Below are positions 1-10,345 of a stretch of DNA of 64,000 nucleotides, piece after piece. The DNA is from Euonymus europaeus. Taxonomy: Eukaryota; Streptophyta; Magnoliopsida; Celastrales; Celastraceae. Where the stretch lies: NCBI GenBank assembly GCA_963580455.1, contig OY756957.1, forward strand, positions 2,733,001-2,797,000. The letters run 5' to 3'. Numbering within the stretch: the first letter of the stretch is position 1; each line of letters opens with the position of its first letter. The notes beneath the pieces are model-generated. The model had not been told where the DNA came from and did not search any database. It worked only from the letters and a program-made list of their open reading frames with translations. A program made the position numbers and the translations under genes.

Positions 1-2367
1 ACCACCACAATTGCCCCTGCCTTCCCCAAGTGCTTCTGCATCTCCTTGTCTCTCGTTCCTATTGCCGCACCCACCATCAATAAAATATTACATTAGTATT
101 AACAAAATATTACATTTCTATTGCAGCATACTCTTGTTTACAGTAACATTTTCAAGAGCCGATGTGGGCATCAATTTCACAAAAAAAAAAAAAAAAAAAA
201 GGTTATACTTGAAATCTGGTGTCCAGTAGCGATATCAAAATACCTGAAGGTGCCAGCCTATTAAAGTTTATACAAGCTAGCTTGTCGTAGTTTAATTCAA
301 TTTGTTTCAGTACACACGTGTCCCGGAGAACCTGCTGGAATAGCACAGGAAGAGCATTTAAAAAAAAGAGCCAATTTCACATTAAAACTTTAAAAGTGAT
401 GCGATGTGTGGATGGATAGATGAACAAGTCTTTACTTGTTAGGTACGGCCAGATGTATGTAATATTGGGCATCGACTTGGACGTGGGAAGTGACAACATG
501 TTACAATGATAGTTGAGCTTAGAGGACATACAATTGTAATGGTACGATGGGAGGAGACAATGTATTGAAATGTGTGTTTTTATTGATACGATTGTATTGA
601 TAGATTTGTTTTGTTAATATTGATATCCTGAAAGATGCGTTTTGGTGAGACCAGTCTTGATTTTTGTGTAATTTTGTTGAAAAATGGATGAAAGAATGAA
701 TAATGGTTGGTTTGAATAATAGGGAAAAAATAGTTATATTGGGAGATGTATTTTGTTGATGTAATTATATTTAGAAATGATAACGGGGCGGGGGCGAGTA
801 TGCCATTCTCATCCCCCTCCCCGAACCCCATCCCGGCAGTTTGGGTTCGGGGAAGCCCAAAACGCGACCAACAAATAAATATAAATAAAATATGTTTTAA
901 AATTTTAATATACATACATAGTCATATACGTAATATACATATACTTAATATTTAACATTGTGTTTCATAACATTTCTTCAGTTTGTTGACAAATGTATTA
1001 TAGTCTAATAGTGATATACGGTCAGATACTAATATGCTGTAAAAGAAATCACTAAAAGTGTCATGATCTACCGGTAGGGAGTCATTAGTGGTTTTGTGAG
1101 ATCATGGGTTCAAGTATAAGTTTGTATCCTTAATTACCATAGTATATGTTTTATATTTATATATATAACTATTTGGGGCGGGTTATTAGGAGCCGGGTAC
1201 GGCAATACCATATCGCCCCATAGCTGGGGCGGCACTAGCGGTCCCCAAACCCATTGGTGAAATTGTCATCCCTAGCTATATTGGGACATATGTTTTGCTG
1301 ATATGATTGTATTGAGAGATGTGTGTGGTTTGAATTGTTGTGTAATAAAATGGGATCCAAAAATAATTTTAATGAAAATATTATCTTGCCACCATTGTAT
1401 GTGCTCGTATAGGGGATTGAGTTTGGCCTGAGAAAAGTGGACGCTATCGTCAAATTTGGACAAGAGAGTCCATTGATATTTTTGAGACTAGAATGTCTCG
1501 TCTCACATGGTGTTAATTGTCTATAAAATTTTTTTTAAATCTCTCCCGAATCCTAACCCAAACTGGTTGAGTACAAAAAATTTGCGTAAACATACGAATT
1601 CCCAAAATAATGATGCATATTTTTTGGGTGTTTGTTTTAAGGTTTAATTAGTTGGTAAATATTAATTGGTGGGGTTCTGGACTTCATTTCAACCACAATG
1701 AATACGCACCCTAAAGAATAGTTTTATTCCGTTGGTGCATCATGGGAAAATAACAGGACAGGAATTTGCATTAACGGGCTCAAAAGGAAGACAGGTCAAT
1801 TAGAAAGGAATGGACCACTCATATCCCTTGTTGTGACATCTAGATATGTCCACAAAGTCCATCCCGTCTCTCTAAAATGATCTTAGTATATTTGTATGCT
1901 TTGAAACAAAATATGTGTGTCATACTTGAGAAGAAATCTTGGCCTAATCTTCTAGTGTCATAGCAAGCATAGCGTTTGGCTCGAGTGTGCAGGACACAAG
2001 CCTTTGTAAACTTGTAGTGTCAAGTTTAGTGGTGTTGAGTGTAGCTAACGAGTGGCGAAGATGTCCATGGAAAAAATAGTGTAGCACATAATATAATAGA
2101 CCAAACTTCACAATCTAGCACTAATAGACGCATTTTTTGGGCCAAGAAGAACAACATATTGGACCAAAATGGACAATATTTACTAGGCCGACAGAGTAGC
2201 ATATTGAAATAATAGCTCGCTCGCGGACAGACAACAAATAGTAGGCACACAAAATATAGAGAAATGAAAAAGAGTAAGAAAAAAAAGAAGATTACAAGAT
2301 TTACGTAATTTGACAATAACTCGATTGGTACGCTCACCTCTCGCACTTTTCCTTTTCTAAATCCTTG
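1..2367. other. intergenic, no gene seen
   Basis: No open frame here has a start, splice sites or domain that would support a gene; the frames present are short and low in complexity. The stretch holds an A-run at about 181-200, a candidate non-autonomous DNA element at 772-1274, and diverged copies of a short motif (roughly TATTGRRAGATGT followed by TGATATGATTGTATT) near 575-640, 733-770 and 1275-1313 that recurs at 12412-12500. It is best read as accumulated transposon debris. Confidence 0.6.
772..1274. repeat. candidate hAT-like non-autonomous element
   Basis: The block starts TAGAAATGATAAC and ends with the rough inverted complement (GTCATCCCTA), and its interior is unusually GC-rich with runs such as GGGGCGGGGGCG and CCCCTCCCCGAACC. 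The 8 bp on each side (ATTATATT, GCTATATT) agree at 6 of 8 positions, as expected for an aged 8-bp hAT target duplication. The flanks also carry a diverged direct repeat of about 38 bp (733-770 and 1275-1313), so the element may sit inside an older repeat. No coding capacity is visible. The family assignment is inference. Confidence 0.35.
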
Positions 2368-2372
2368 AGGTT

Positions 2373-2705
2373 TGTTGGACTTGGGCTGGGTCGCCCATGA
2401 GGGCTAGACTCAGCCCAACCCATTTACTTGGGAGTCGAGGCAGTTGTCTTGGAGACAACTGCTCTCAACTGCCAATATACGTTAAACGTATATTGGCAAG
2501 GAAAAACAGAGGAAGAGTTTCTTCCAAGAAGATTACTTCTCCAGTTCCTAAAACAAAAGAATCAAGGGTGTTCGTACTGTGAAATCTATCTCGATTCTAG
2601 TAATCGGAGTTACGAGTTGAAGCATTGGAACCTACTACGATCCTGTCAAATTTGTCGTACCGATCAAGAAACAAGTAAGTGTTTCTTCTTCCTATCGAAT
2701 CAACA
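2373..2705 (+). repeat. 5' LTR of the Copia element
   Basis: 333 bp, TG...CA ends. It carries a strong splice donor (ACAA|GTAAGT, intron from 2675) near its 3' end, a 10-bp-arm hairpin at 2440-2462 and a perfect palindrome at 2470-2498. A looser inverted repeat (TTGGGCTG with CAGCCCAA) sits at its left end. It differs from the 3' LTR only at 2436. Confidence 0.96.
2470..2498. repeat. perfect palindrome in LTR
   Basis: The arm TGCCAATATACGTT (2470-2483) is followed by one base and then its exact reverse complement (2485-2498). Just upstream GCAGTTGTCT (2440-2449), a 3-nt loop and AGACAACTGC (2453-2462) form a second perfect hairpin. Both are repeated at 9700-9722 and 9730-9758 in the 3' LTR. 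In RNA they would make two adjacent stable stems; a role in dimerisation, packaging or 3' end formation is possible but unproven. Confidence 0.9.
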
Positions 2706-2706
2706 A

Positions 2707-2719
2707 TGGTATCGGAGCC
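2707..2719 (+). other. primer binding site (tRNA-iMet)
   Basis: TGGTATCGGAGCC lies one base after the 5' LTR. It matches the usual plant Copia primer site TGGTATCAGAGCC, complementary to the 3' end of initiator methionine tRNA, with one difference (G for A at position 8). Confidence 0.9.
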
Positions 2720-3218
2720 GAATAATAGTATGTTTCATGCTCGATTACGTGTTTTGTAATGTTAAAATCGGGTTAGAATACGATATATACCATGATTTTC
2801 AATATGAAAACCGAAACTTTGTTCTGAATTTTGATCATTGTTATTTCATGTTTTGATTTCGTATATGGTATGGTTGGAAAGCTCTCTGAACAAGCTTTCC
2901 AACGAGTATTTTTCCACATTTTTCTGACAAATGTATGAATTGTTATGATTATTTGAAAATTCATGATCGAAATTGTTCTTGGATGAATTTTCTGGGTTAC
3001 TTTTCTGGAAATTATGTGTTCTTGAACAGTTACAGTCGCGTAGAGACTGTGTGATGATCAAACATCAAAATTAAACACTCAAAAAATTTCGGAAAAATGC
3101 GAAACAAGATCTGGAAGTATTTTGGGCCAGGTTCGAAAAATTTTTGACCGGAAAAAAGCCCTGGAAGGCGGCGCGTGAGGATCACGCGCCAGGCGGAGCG
3201 CTCACGCGCCTTCCTCTT

Positions 3219-3304
3219 GGTCAACCGGGTCCTTTGACCCGGGTTTGACCTATCCATATGCGCGGGTCGGGTTTGACCCACGGGTTGACCCGCGCTCCAT
3301 TTTT

Positions 3305-3335
<31 letters not shown>

Positions 3336-3364
3336 TTAAGCACGCGTTGACCAGATCGTTGACC
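3219..3364. promoter_or_regulatory. cluster of seven W-box cores in leader
   Basis: TTGACC (or its complement) occurs at 3219-3224, 3234-3239, 3245-3250, 3273-3278, 3285-3290, 3347-3352 and 3359-3364, inside a GC-rich block unlike the AT-rich rest of the leader. A 27-base A-run (3309-3335) interrupts it. TTGAC[C/T] is the core bound by WRKY factors, which act in pathogen and wound responses. Lying inside the transcribed leader rather than in the LTR, the cluster could act as a downstream enhancer; that is inference. Confidence 0.5.
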
Positions 3365-3591
3365 GCGCGTGTAGTACACCGCGGGCTCTGATTGGCTTCC
3401 GGCTTTGTGGCGCGTGTGAGCGCGTGAAAGGTTAGAAAATGATAATTTTTTTTTCCGATGAATTATTTATTTATTTTCTAATTATTAATGATTTTTCTGG
3501 AATTTTTTGAATTTCTGGAAAATTTTGTACATGTTATAATTAACTAATTTCTAAGTTAATTATTGTTTTATTTGATTATTTGTGTATGTAG

Positions 3592-4019
3592 TGGCTACAC
3601 GAGCACAAATTATTCATTTATTGACATATAAGAAGAATGCATCGCATACGATTGCTGAGCATATAGATTATATGTTTTATTGGATTCAAAATTTGTGGCA
3701 TCGTGATGTTCATGAGTTCTTTCTTGAGCAACAACTTGAGATTGTGCTCAATGCTCTACCGGATGAATGGGAGTTTGTTCGTCAGGCGTTGAAACCACGG
3801 TTGAGTTTTATTAACTTCAACACTCTCGCTGATGAGATACTGCTTGAGAGGGAGCGCCAGTATATCATTATGGGTATACGTCGAACAGGACGAAGCGCAA
3901 GGTCTCTGGAGCCTGCTGCTCGTTTTGTTCCATGGTATGAGGTGTATGAGCTTGGTGAACACAGTGATGATGACACGGATGATGTGATAGCTGATCCTGA
4001 TTATATACCTAGGATGTGA
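3592..4019 (+). CDS. second gag-like ORF in Copia leader
   Basis: An open frame of 141 codons plus stop lies upstream of the main gag-pol gene. It has no ATG at its start in the genomic DNA. Splicing from the LTR donor (exon ends at A2674, intron starts GTAAGT) to the acceptor TGTATGTAG ending at 3591 would join A to TG and create ATGGCTACACGA in the correct frame, giving a 142-aa protein. The central part (helix-rich, ending in a pattern like LNALPDEWEFVRQAL, then LADEILLERER) resembles the middle of plant Copia gag proteins of the UBN2 type, whose equivalent in the main gene is VIRSLPRNWEHMRVNL. It ends in an acidic tail and lacks a zinc knuckle. It may be a second capsid-like protein, a leftover of duplicated gag, or an accessory factor. 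The splicing is predicted, not shown. Confidence 0.55.
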
Positions 4020-4460
4020 TATGTAGTCTTTCTATTATAGTATCACATTGAACATATTTCCAGTACATTTGATTATTTGCTTATGTATGTACATATTTAT
4101 GATCTTGATGTACATATTTGATGTGTTATTTAATTAAAAGCATGTTTCTTTTATGTAATTTATTAATTAGTTACATTAAATGAGCATGTATGGAAATATT
4201 TAAGATAGTGGGAGGTTTTAGGTTGGTAGATTTATGAGATAAATCTTACCTAATAACCAAAATGTTGCGCATGTTTAAATTAAATAATAATAATTGGACT
4301 ATGCTAACAGAAATTGATTGAATGTGTAACATTACTTTCGTTACTGTTGCATGTGTTAGATTATTATTAATTAATTTGGAAATTTATGGCGAAACATTGT
4401 TTAAATAATTTGAATTGTACAAAATCCTAATTTAAGTAATTGTATCTATATATAGTTGAA

Positions 4461-7400
4461 ATGGCTGCAACAAAGAGCATTGTCGCTGATTTGAACCATG
4501 GAGACAAACTGAATGAAAAGAATTACGATGTCTGGCATCGTAAGATTCAGTATCTCCTGGAAGAGCAAGACATGTTGGAATTAATTACACAACCCATGGC
4601 TGAACCTGAACAAGGCAACACTGCTCAACATAGGCGTGATATGGAAGCATATCAGGCCTATAAGCGCAAAGATCGTGTGGCTCGCATTTTGATGTTGAGC
4701 AGCATGAAGAATGATATAATGCTGCGCTTTGAGAGGTATCGTTCAGCTCAAGCAGTTTGGGATGCTGTTAAGCTCCAGTATGGTGGAACTTCAACAACAA
4801 GGTTGCGTCAGTTAACCCTCAAGTTCGATGGTTATAAGAAGCGCCAAGATCAAACCATGAGGCAGCATCTAACGGTCATGTCTAACATGATCAGTGAACT
4901 GAGGTCTGCTGGGCATGAAATGACTGATGAGCAGCAAGTTCAAGCTGTGATTCGCTCTTTGCCAAGAAATTGGGAACACATGCGTGTTAACCTTACCCAT
5001 AACGACAACATCAAGACATTTGATGAAGTCGCTCGTCATGTTGAGCTTGAGGAAGATCGTCTTCTCTCTGAGAAGCCTGATAATGAAGCTTTCTTGACTG
5101 AGTCCAAATCGCGAGGAGCACAAGGCTCTGGACGCAAGAAGTGGAAGGGTAAAGGAAAGACTTTCCATAAAGGCAAAGGAGGAAATGAAGCTAGTACTAG
5201 TGGACACAAGCGCAAGCGTGGGAAACGCGGCGGCAAGAAAGGCAGAAACAACAATTGTTTCAATTGTGGCAAACCTGGTCACTTTGCTCGTGATTGCACT
5301 GAGCCAAAGGTATTGTTTGCACAAATTTGTCCCTCTAACTTATATGTTAGTAGTTGTTTAATGCTTGCTGAGACTGTTCCTTTTTGGACTGTAGACTCAG
5401 GAGCAACCGACCACATAACAAGGGACCGAACAAACTTTGTGGAATTTCGTCGAATTCCTAAAGGAAGTAGGAGTATTTACATGGGGAACAATGCTTCCGC
5501 TGATGTGCTTGGGATCGGTACCTGCAAGCTAGAGCTGCGGGGTGGTCGCACACTTTACCTTCATGATGTGCTCTACGCTCCTGAAGTTCGACGAAATCTT
5601 GTTTCTGTTATTGTCTTATTAGAACTAGGTTTTGAGCTTCAGTTTGTTAAAGGTTGTGTAAAAGTATTTCTGGACAACGTTTATTATGGTTCTGGCTATA
5701 TAATGGATCGTTTTATGGTATTAGATACCACTAACATTGTAGTTAATAACTATCCATCTATCTATGTTGTTGATAAGTCCAGTGCTGTTCCTAATACTGA
5801 AAGTATTTTATGGCATGCTAGATTAGGACACATTGGGCAAGACCGATTAAATAGATTGGCACGAGCAGGTCTCTTGGGATCACTCGCCAAAGTAGAATTG
5901 CCCACATGTGAGCATTGCCTAGCTGGAAAAGCAACTAGATTACCATTTGGCAAAGCCAAAAGAGCCATTAGTCCATTACAGCTTATTCATTCAGACATTT
6001 GTGGACCACTGAATGTGAGGGCTAGGCATGGTGCCGACTATTTCATCACTTTTATAGATGATTTCACACGTTTTGGTCACGTTTATTTGATTTCTCATAA
6101 GTCTGATGCATTGGATTGCTTCAAACAATATACTAATTTGGTAGAGAATCAATTAACCATGAAGATCAAAACATTAAGGACCGATCGAGGTCGTGAATAT
6201 CTATCTGATCAATTTAAAAGTTTTTGTGATGAAAAGGGTATAGCTCGTCAGCTAACTATTCCTTATACTCCGCAACAAAATGGAGTTGCAGAAAGGAGGA
6301 ATAGGACCCTATTAGACATGGTTAGGTCGATGATGGCGCAAGCTAATTTACCTATTTCCTTTTGGGGAGATGCGTTATTAACTGCTGCATACGTACTTAA
6401 TCGTGTTCCCTCTAAATCTGTCTCATCCACCCCATATGAATTATGGAATGGCAATAAACCTAATTTAGGAAATTTGCATCCTTGGGGGTGTGCAGCTTAC
6501 ATTCATAATAATTCTCATCAATATGGGAAACTTGGTCCTAGGGGGAAGAAGTGTATTTTTATTAGATACTCAGAAACCTCCAAAGGATTTGTTTTCATTG
6601 GTGAAAAAGCTGATGGGAGCGTGACAGAACGTGAGTCCCGAGATGTCATTTTCTTAGAAGAGGACTTTCCTGTGAGAGGTGAGGTCAATAAAGATTTTCA
6701 ATTATATGAAAATCAAGAAAATGGCGCCCCAACCGCAGTTGAGGGATTAGAGAACACTCTTAATCCTCCCGTGGAACGTGGGAGCGACATGGTGCTTGAT
6801 CCGACTCCTATGGAGCAAGATCATGAGCAATCTCAACCTCGTCGAAGCATCCGTGAACGTATCCCACGTCGTCGATTTGAGATTGAGGGGGAAGCATTCA
6901 TGATTGCCCCACAGGATGATGAAGAGCCACAATCGGTAAAAGAGGCTCTATCTGGTCCTCAGGCTAAGGAATGGAGTAAAGCTATGGAAGAAGAAATGGA
7001 GTCAATGAACGCTAATCAAGTCTGGGATTTGGTTGATCTACCGCCAAGTCGAAAATCCATTGGAAATAAATGGATTCTCAAAATTAAACGTAAGGCGGAT
7101 GGGTCCATAGAAAGATATAAGGCTCGACTAGTAGCAAAAGGCTACACACAAGAAGAGGGAATTGACTATGAAGATACATTCTCACCTGTTGTGAGAATTA
7201 CTTCTGTTCGCCTCGTTCTAGCTATAGTTGCATATATGGACTTAGAATTATTCCAAATGGACGTAAAAACTGCTTTTCTCAATGGAGAACTAGATGAAGA
7301 AATCTATATGGATCAACCTTTGGGTTTTGAATCTAAAGGACAAGAGCGCAAAGTTTGCAAGCTCAAAAGATCTATATATGGTCTCAAGCAAGCATCTAGG

Positions 7401-8492
7401 CAATGGAACATCAAGTTTCATCAAGCAATCCAAAAGAATGGATTTACGATGATGGATGAGGACCATTGTGTGTATTTAAAACGTTCAAGTGATGGTTTTG
7501 TAATTTTGTCCTTATATGTCGATGACATTCTAATAGCTGGAAACAACAAAGAGATGATTGATACCACTAAAAAGTGGTTATCGTCCAACTTTGAAATGAA
7601 AGACATGGGTGAGGCTAGCTACGTGCTTGGTGTGAAGATCATTAGAGATCGCGCTAAAAGGCTTTTGGGTTTATCTCAAGAGACTTACATCAAAAAGATG
7701 TTGGAGCGCTATCACATGCAAGATAGCAAGCCGATGGATACTCCTGTTGAAAAGAGTTTGAGCCTAAGTCTTGATATGTGTCCCAAGACTCCAGAAGAGA
7801 TAGAAAAGATGTCCAGAGTACCTTATGCCAGTGCTGTCGGGAGTCTGATGTATGCAATGATGTGCACACGTCCTGACATATGTTATGCTGTTGGTTTGGT
7901 CAGCCGATATCAGTCAAATCCTGGTCAAAAGCACTGGATGGCAGTCAAGAGGATTCTGCGGTATCTGAAAGGAACTTCAGACTATATGCTATGTTATCAA
8001 GGGAAGAAGGATTTGCGCTTGATAGGTTACTCCGATGCTGATTGGGGAGGAGACGTTGATCAGTGCAAATCAACTTCAGGATTTACTTTCTTGCTAAATG
8101 ATAGTGCAATACTATGGAGTAGCAAAAAGCAATCTTGTGTAGCCTTATCCACTATGGAGGCTGAATACGTAGCTTGTTCCGCAGCAACTCAAGATGCTGT
8201 TTGGTTAAAGAGTTTCCTGCAGCACTTAGAAATTGTCAAAACAGCATCAGAACCTGTGACAATTTTCTGTGATAACACTGCTGCATTGGCTGTTGCCAAG
8301 GATCCTAAATATCATGGAAAGACCAAACACATAAAGAAACGATATCACTATATTAGAGATGCAATTACTGACAAGGACGTGGTCCTAAAATACATTTCTA
8401 CAAATGACATGGTGGCAGACCCACTCACCAAGCCTATAGCAAGGGATGTATTTATGAAACATGTAAAATCCCTAGGCATGTGTAGAATGTAA
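4461..8492 (+). CDS. Copia gag-pol polyprotein
   Basis: An uninterrupted 1343-aa frame starting at the first ATG (MAATKSIV); a splice acceptor TATATAG ends five bases before it (4455), so the LTR donor could also splice to this start. Domains in order: gag of the UBN2 type (about 1-260); zinc knuckle CFNCGKPGHFARDC (about 266-279); aspartic protease with VDSGATDH (about 311); gag-pre-integrase zinc finger with HARLGHIG and CEHCLAGK (about 448-490); integrase core with Asp in HSDICGP, Asp in TDRGREY and Glu in NGVAERRNR; reverse transcriptase with YVDDILIAG (about 1020); RNase H with DADWGGD, STMEAEY and CDNTAA. Nothing is broken and all catalytic motifs checked are present. The polyprotein would be cut by its own protease in cytoplasmic virus-like particles and the cDNA inserted in the nucleus. 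Confidence 0.97.
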   Translation: MAATKSIVADLNHGDKLNEKNYDVWHRKIQYLLEEQDMLELITQPMAEPEQGNTAQHRRDMEAYQAYKRKDRVARILMLSSMKNDIMLRFERYRSAQAVWDAVKLQYGGTSTTRLRQLTLKFDGYKKRQDQTMRQHLTVMSNMISELRSAGHEMTDEQQVQAVIRSLPRNWEHMRVNLTHNDNIKTFDEVARHVELEEDRLLSEKPDNEAFLTESKSRGAQGSGRKKWKGKGKTFHKGKGGNEASTSGHKRKRGKRGGKKGRNNNCFNCGKPGHFARDCTEPKVLFAQICPSNLYVSSCLMLAETVPFWTVDSGATDHITRDRTNFVEFRRIPKGSRSIYMGNNASADVLGIGTCKLELRGGRTLYLHDVLYAPEVRRNLVSVIVLLELGFELQFVKGCVKVFLDNVYYGSGYIMDRFMVLDTTNIVVNNYPSIYVVDKSSAVPNTESILWHARLGHIGQDRLNRLARAGLLGSLAKVELPTCEHCLAGKATRLPFGKAKRAISPLQLIHSDICGPLNVRARHGADYFITFIDDFTRFGHVYLISHKSDALDCFKQYTNLVENQLTMKIKTLRTDRGREYLSDQFKSFCDEKGIARQLTIPYTPQQNGVAERRNRTLLDMVRSMMAQANLPISFWGDALLTAAYVLNRVPSKSVSSTPYELWNGNKPNLGNLHPWGCAAYIHNNSHQYGKLGPRGKKCIFIRYSETSKGFVFIGEKADGSVTERESRDVIFLEEDFPVRGEVNKDFQLYENQENGAPTAVEGLENTLNPPVERGSDMVLDPTPMEQDHEQSQPRRSIRERIPRRRFEIEGEAFMIAPQDDEEPQSVKEALSGPQAKEWSKAMEEEMESMNANQVWDLVDLPPSRKSIGNKWILKIKRKADGSIERYKARLVAKGYTQEEGIDYEDTFSPVVRITSVRLVLAIVAYMDLELFQMDVKTAFLNGELDEEIYMDQPLGFESKGQERKVCKLKRSIYGLKQASRQWNIKFHQAIQKNGFTMMDEDHCVYLKRSSDGFVILSLYVDDILIAGNNKEMIDTTKKWLSSNFEMKDMGEASYVLGVKIIRDRAKRLLGLSQETYIKKMLERYHMQDSKPMDTPVEKSLSLSLDMCPKTPEEIEKMSRVPYASAVGSLMYAMMCTRPDICYAVGLVSRYQSNPGQKHWMAVKRILRYLKGTSDYMLCYQGKKDLRLIGYSDADWGGDVDQCKSTSGFTFLLNDSAILWSSKKQSCVALSTMEAEYVACSAATQDAVWLKSFLQHLEIVKTASEPVTIFCDNTAALAVAKDPKYHGKTKHIKKRYHYIRDAITDKDVVLKYISTNDMVADPLTKPIARDVFMKHVKSLGMCRM

Positions 8493-9622
8493 TATGCGAT
8501 TAGGATGCTTGCAGTTTGTTGAATAAATTAAATGTTTTCTACATATTATTCAACGTTTATTTTACGGTATATACTGTAAGAGTATAGTTGTACAATTCAA
8601 TAAGGTATGTTGATAGACAAAGATTGGCTCACTCACACGAGCAATCGCCTCTAGCGCTTGTCAAGCGAGTAGAGATGAGACTATTTGAGTTATAGCGCTT
8701 GATTAGCGACTTGAGCGCAATGGGAGCGAATTTAATTCAAAGTCATCAATTTGGAGTCGCCTTGGTTAGGACCAAGATGAGATTCTTAAATAAGAGAATC
8801 GACATGAATGAATCCCCGCCATTCATGAGTCTATATGATAAAAGCCGAGTGTGAAGTTAGTCATCTGACACTTTAAAAGTGAGTAGATGAGAAGTTCAGG
8901 TTTGGCGCCTGTGATTTGGTGACAAGACTAAGACTCGTATGGTATATTACCTCTAATGAGGAGAGCAATGACATACATTCTTTGTCTTAAGAATAGAAGA
9001 GAGAAGCTCTGCCATAGCATGCATTTCATACTGCATGTGCTAGTCGACCTATTTGGAAGTGAAAGAATGGATCCCTACTTCTTCACTGTGTGAGTCCTAG
9101 AGAGATCTAGACATAGATCTCAATACTTTACCCTTTGCAACTTTAGACTATATCATGATGTGATGTATTAATGTTTGCTACCTTAAGGGTGTATCCTATG
9201 GTCATGGAATGATTCGACATAAAGGTCCACTCCTAGGAAAGCGAGTTAATTCAGATCTAATTGATATGAGGGCGAAAGAAAGAACATTTTTTTTGGATTT
9301 ACACCTATTGCTTGTATTTACCGGCCGGGATCATCTCGCTCAAAGGAGTTTGATATGATTTAGAATACTTGTAATTGTTGTGATGGATTGAGTATAGAAT
9401 TCTTGAGGGATTGAATAATACTCAATTATGTGTGATTCAAAATGTTTGGGGTATATAAGTACACTTTCATGAATAATTATATTTTGAGGTTGATGTCTCT
9501 AATATGGCCTGTATGAGGTTTCTATATTAGAGCTCCCAATATCTGTGTGCTTCAGGTCGCACAATCCGTTCACCTGTATGAATGATTTCTTATGCAAGTA
9601 TAAAGTCCAGCCCATCATGGGC
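8493..9622. other. non-coding 3' part of Copia element
   Basis: About 1.1 kb between the pol stop and the purine tract has no sizeable frame and no recognised domain. It belongs to the element, lying within the LTR boundaries. It contains GAGCG-rich repeats of the form AGCGCTTG near 8655-8720 (CTAGCGCTTG, TATAGCGCTTG). Confidence 0.8.
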
Positions 9623-9632
9623 GAGTGGGAGA
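9623..9632 (+). other. polypurine tract
   Basis: GAGTGGGAGA immediately precedes the 3' LTR and is the expected primer for plus-strand DNA synthesis. Confidence 0.85.
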
Positions 9633-9965
9633 TGTTGGACTTGGGCTGGGTCGCCCATGAGGGCTAGACTCAGCCCAACCCATTTACTTGGGAGTTGAGG
9701 CAGTTGTCTTGGAGACAACTGCTCTCAACTGCCAATATACGTTAAACGTATATTGGCAAGGAAAAACAGAGGAAGAGTTTCTTCCAAGAAGATTACTTCT
9801 CCAGTTCCTAAAACAAAAGAATCAAGGGTGTTCGTACTGTGAAATCTATCTCGATTCTAGTAATCGGAGTTACGAGTTGAAGCATTGGAACCTACTACGA
9901 TCCTGTCAAATTTGTCGTACCGATCAAGAAACAAGTAAGTGTTTCTTCTTCCTATCGAATCAACA
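9633..9965 (+). repeat. 3' LTR of the Copia element
   Basis: 333 bp, identical to the 5' LTR except T at 9696. Its right end is 380 bp from the start codon of the pectin methylesterase gene, in the same orientation, so read-through or LTR-initiated transcription into that gene is possible. Confidence 0.96.
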
Positions 9966-10284
9966 AGGTTTAAAGTCAATTTTCTAATATGAACCACTTT
10001 ATTTAACAACCTAGGCTATTACAACAATATTGGAGTCATTCCTCCAACAATATGTATAAACACGGTATGGTCTAGTTAATTAAGATGAGTATGTACGGAC
10101 TTGGCAGATTGAAGAGAAGAGTTGGGTGCTTCTTCATTTGGAGACCCCATTGACTTGGACATATGAGCACCATTTCCTTATCATGAATCAACAAAATAGA
10201 CCACCAAACTACCACTAAAAATGTTTTACATGTCATTAGTCCATGCATGCATAATAAGCACGCAAGGCAAGGCAATTCTCCCAT

Positions 10285-10291
10285 TATAAAT
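10285..10291 (+). promoter_or_regulatory. candidate TATA box of PME gene
   Basis: TATAAAT lies about 60 bp upstream of the chosen ATG, a normal spacing for a TATA box and a short 5' leader. The host promoter left between the 3' LTR and the gene is only 380 bp long. Confidence 0.5.
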
Positions 10292-10345
10292 TCGAAACCC
10301 CCAATGTGTTATTACTCACAAGTCACAATTAATTTAGCATCTAAG

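Larger units (their letters stand above)
2373..9965 (+). mobile_element. complete Ty1/Copia LTR retrotransposon
   Basis: The two 333-bp LTRs begin TGTTGG and end CAACA and are flanked by a perfect 5-bp target duplication AGGTT (2368-2372 and 9966-9970). A primer binding site complementary to initiator Met tRNA follows the 5' LTR and a purine tract precedes the 3' LTR. One uninterrupted gag-pol frame has the Copia order gag, protease, integrase, reverse transcriptase, RNase H. The LTRs differ at one position (C at 2436, T at 9696), so insertion is recent. All parts needed for autonomous movement appear present. Unusual parts are the 1.75-kb leader with a second gag-like frame and a 1.1-kb non-coding stretch after pol. 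It lies in the same orientation as the pectin methylesterase gene, close to that gene's promoter. Confidence 0.97.

Noticed and set aside
2428..2856. 142-codon open frame running out of the 5' LTR (and its match at 9688-9987)
   Set aside because: It starts at TTG, crosses the LTR end and primer site, and is read from LTR sequence with hairpins; no protein family fits. It is a by-product of LTR sequence.
4869..5324. Antisense open frames within gag
   Set aside because: Shadows of the gag coding sequence on the other strand, with no start context or domain.
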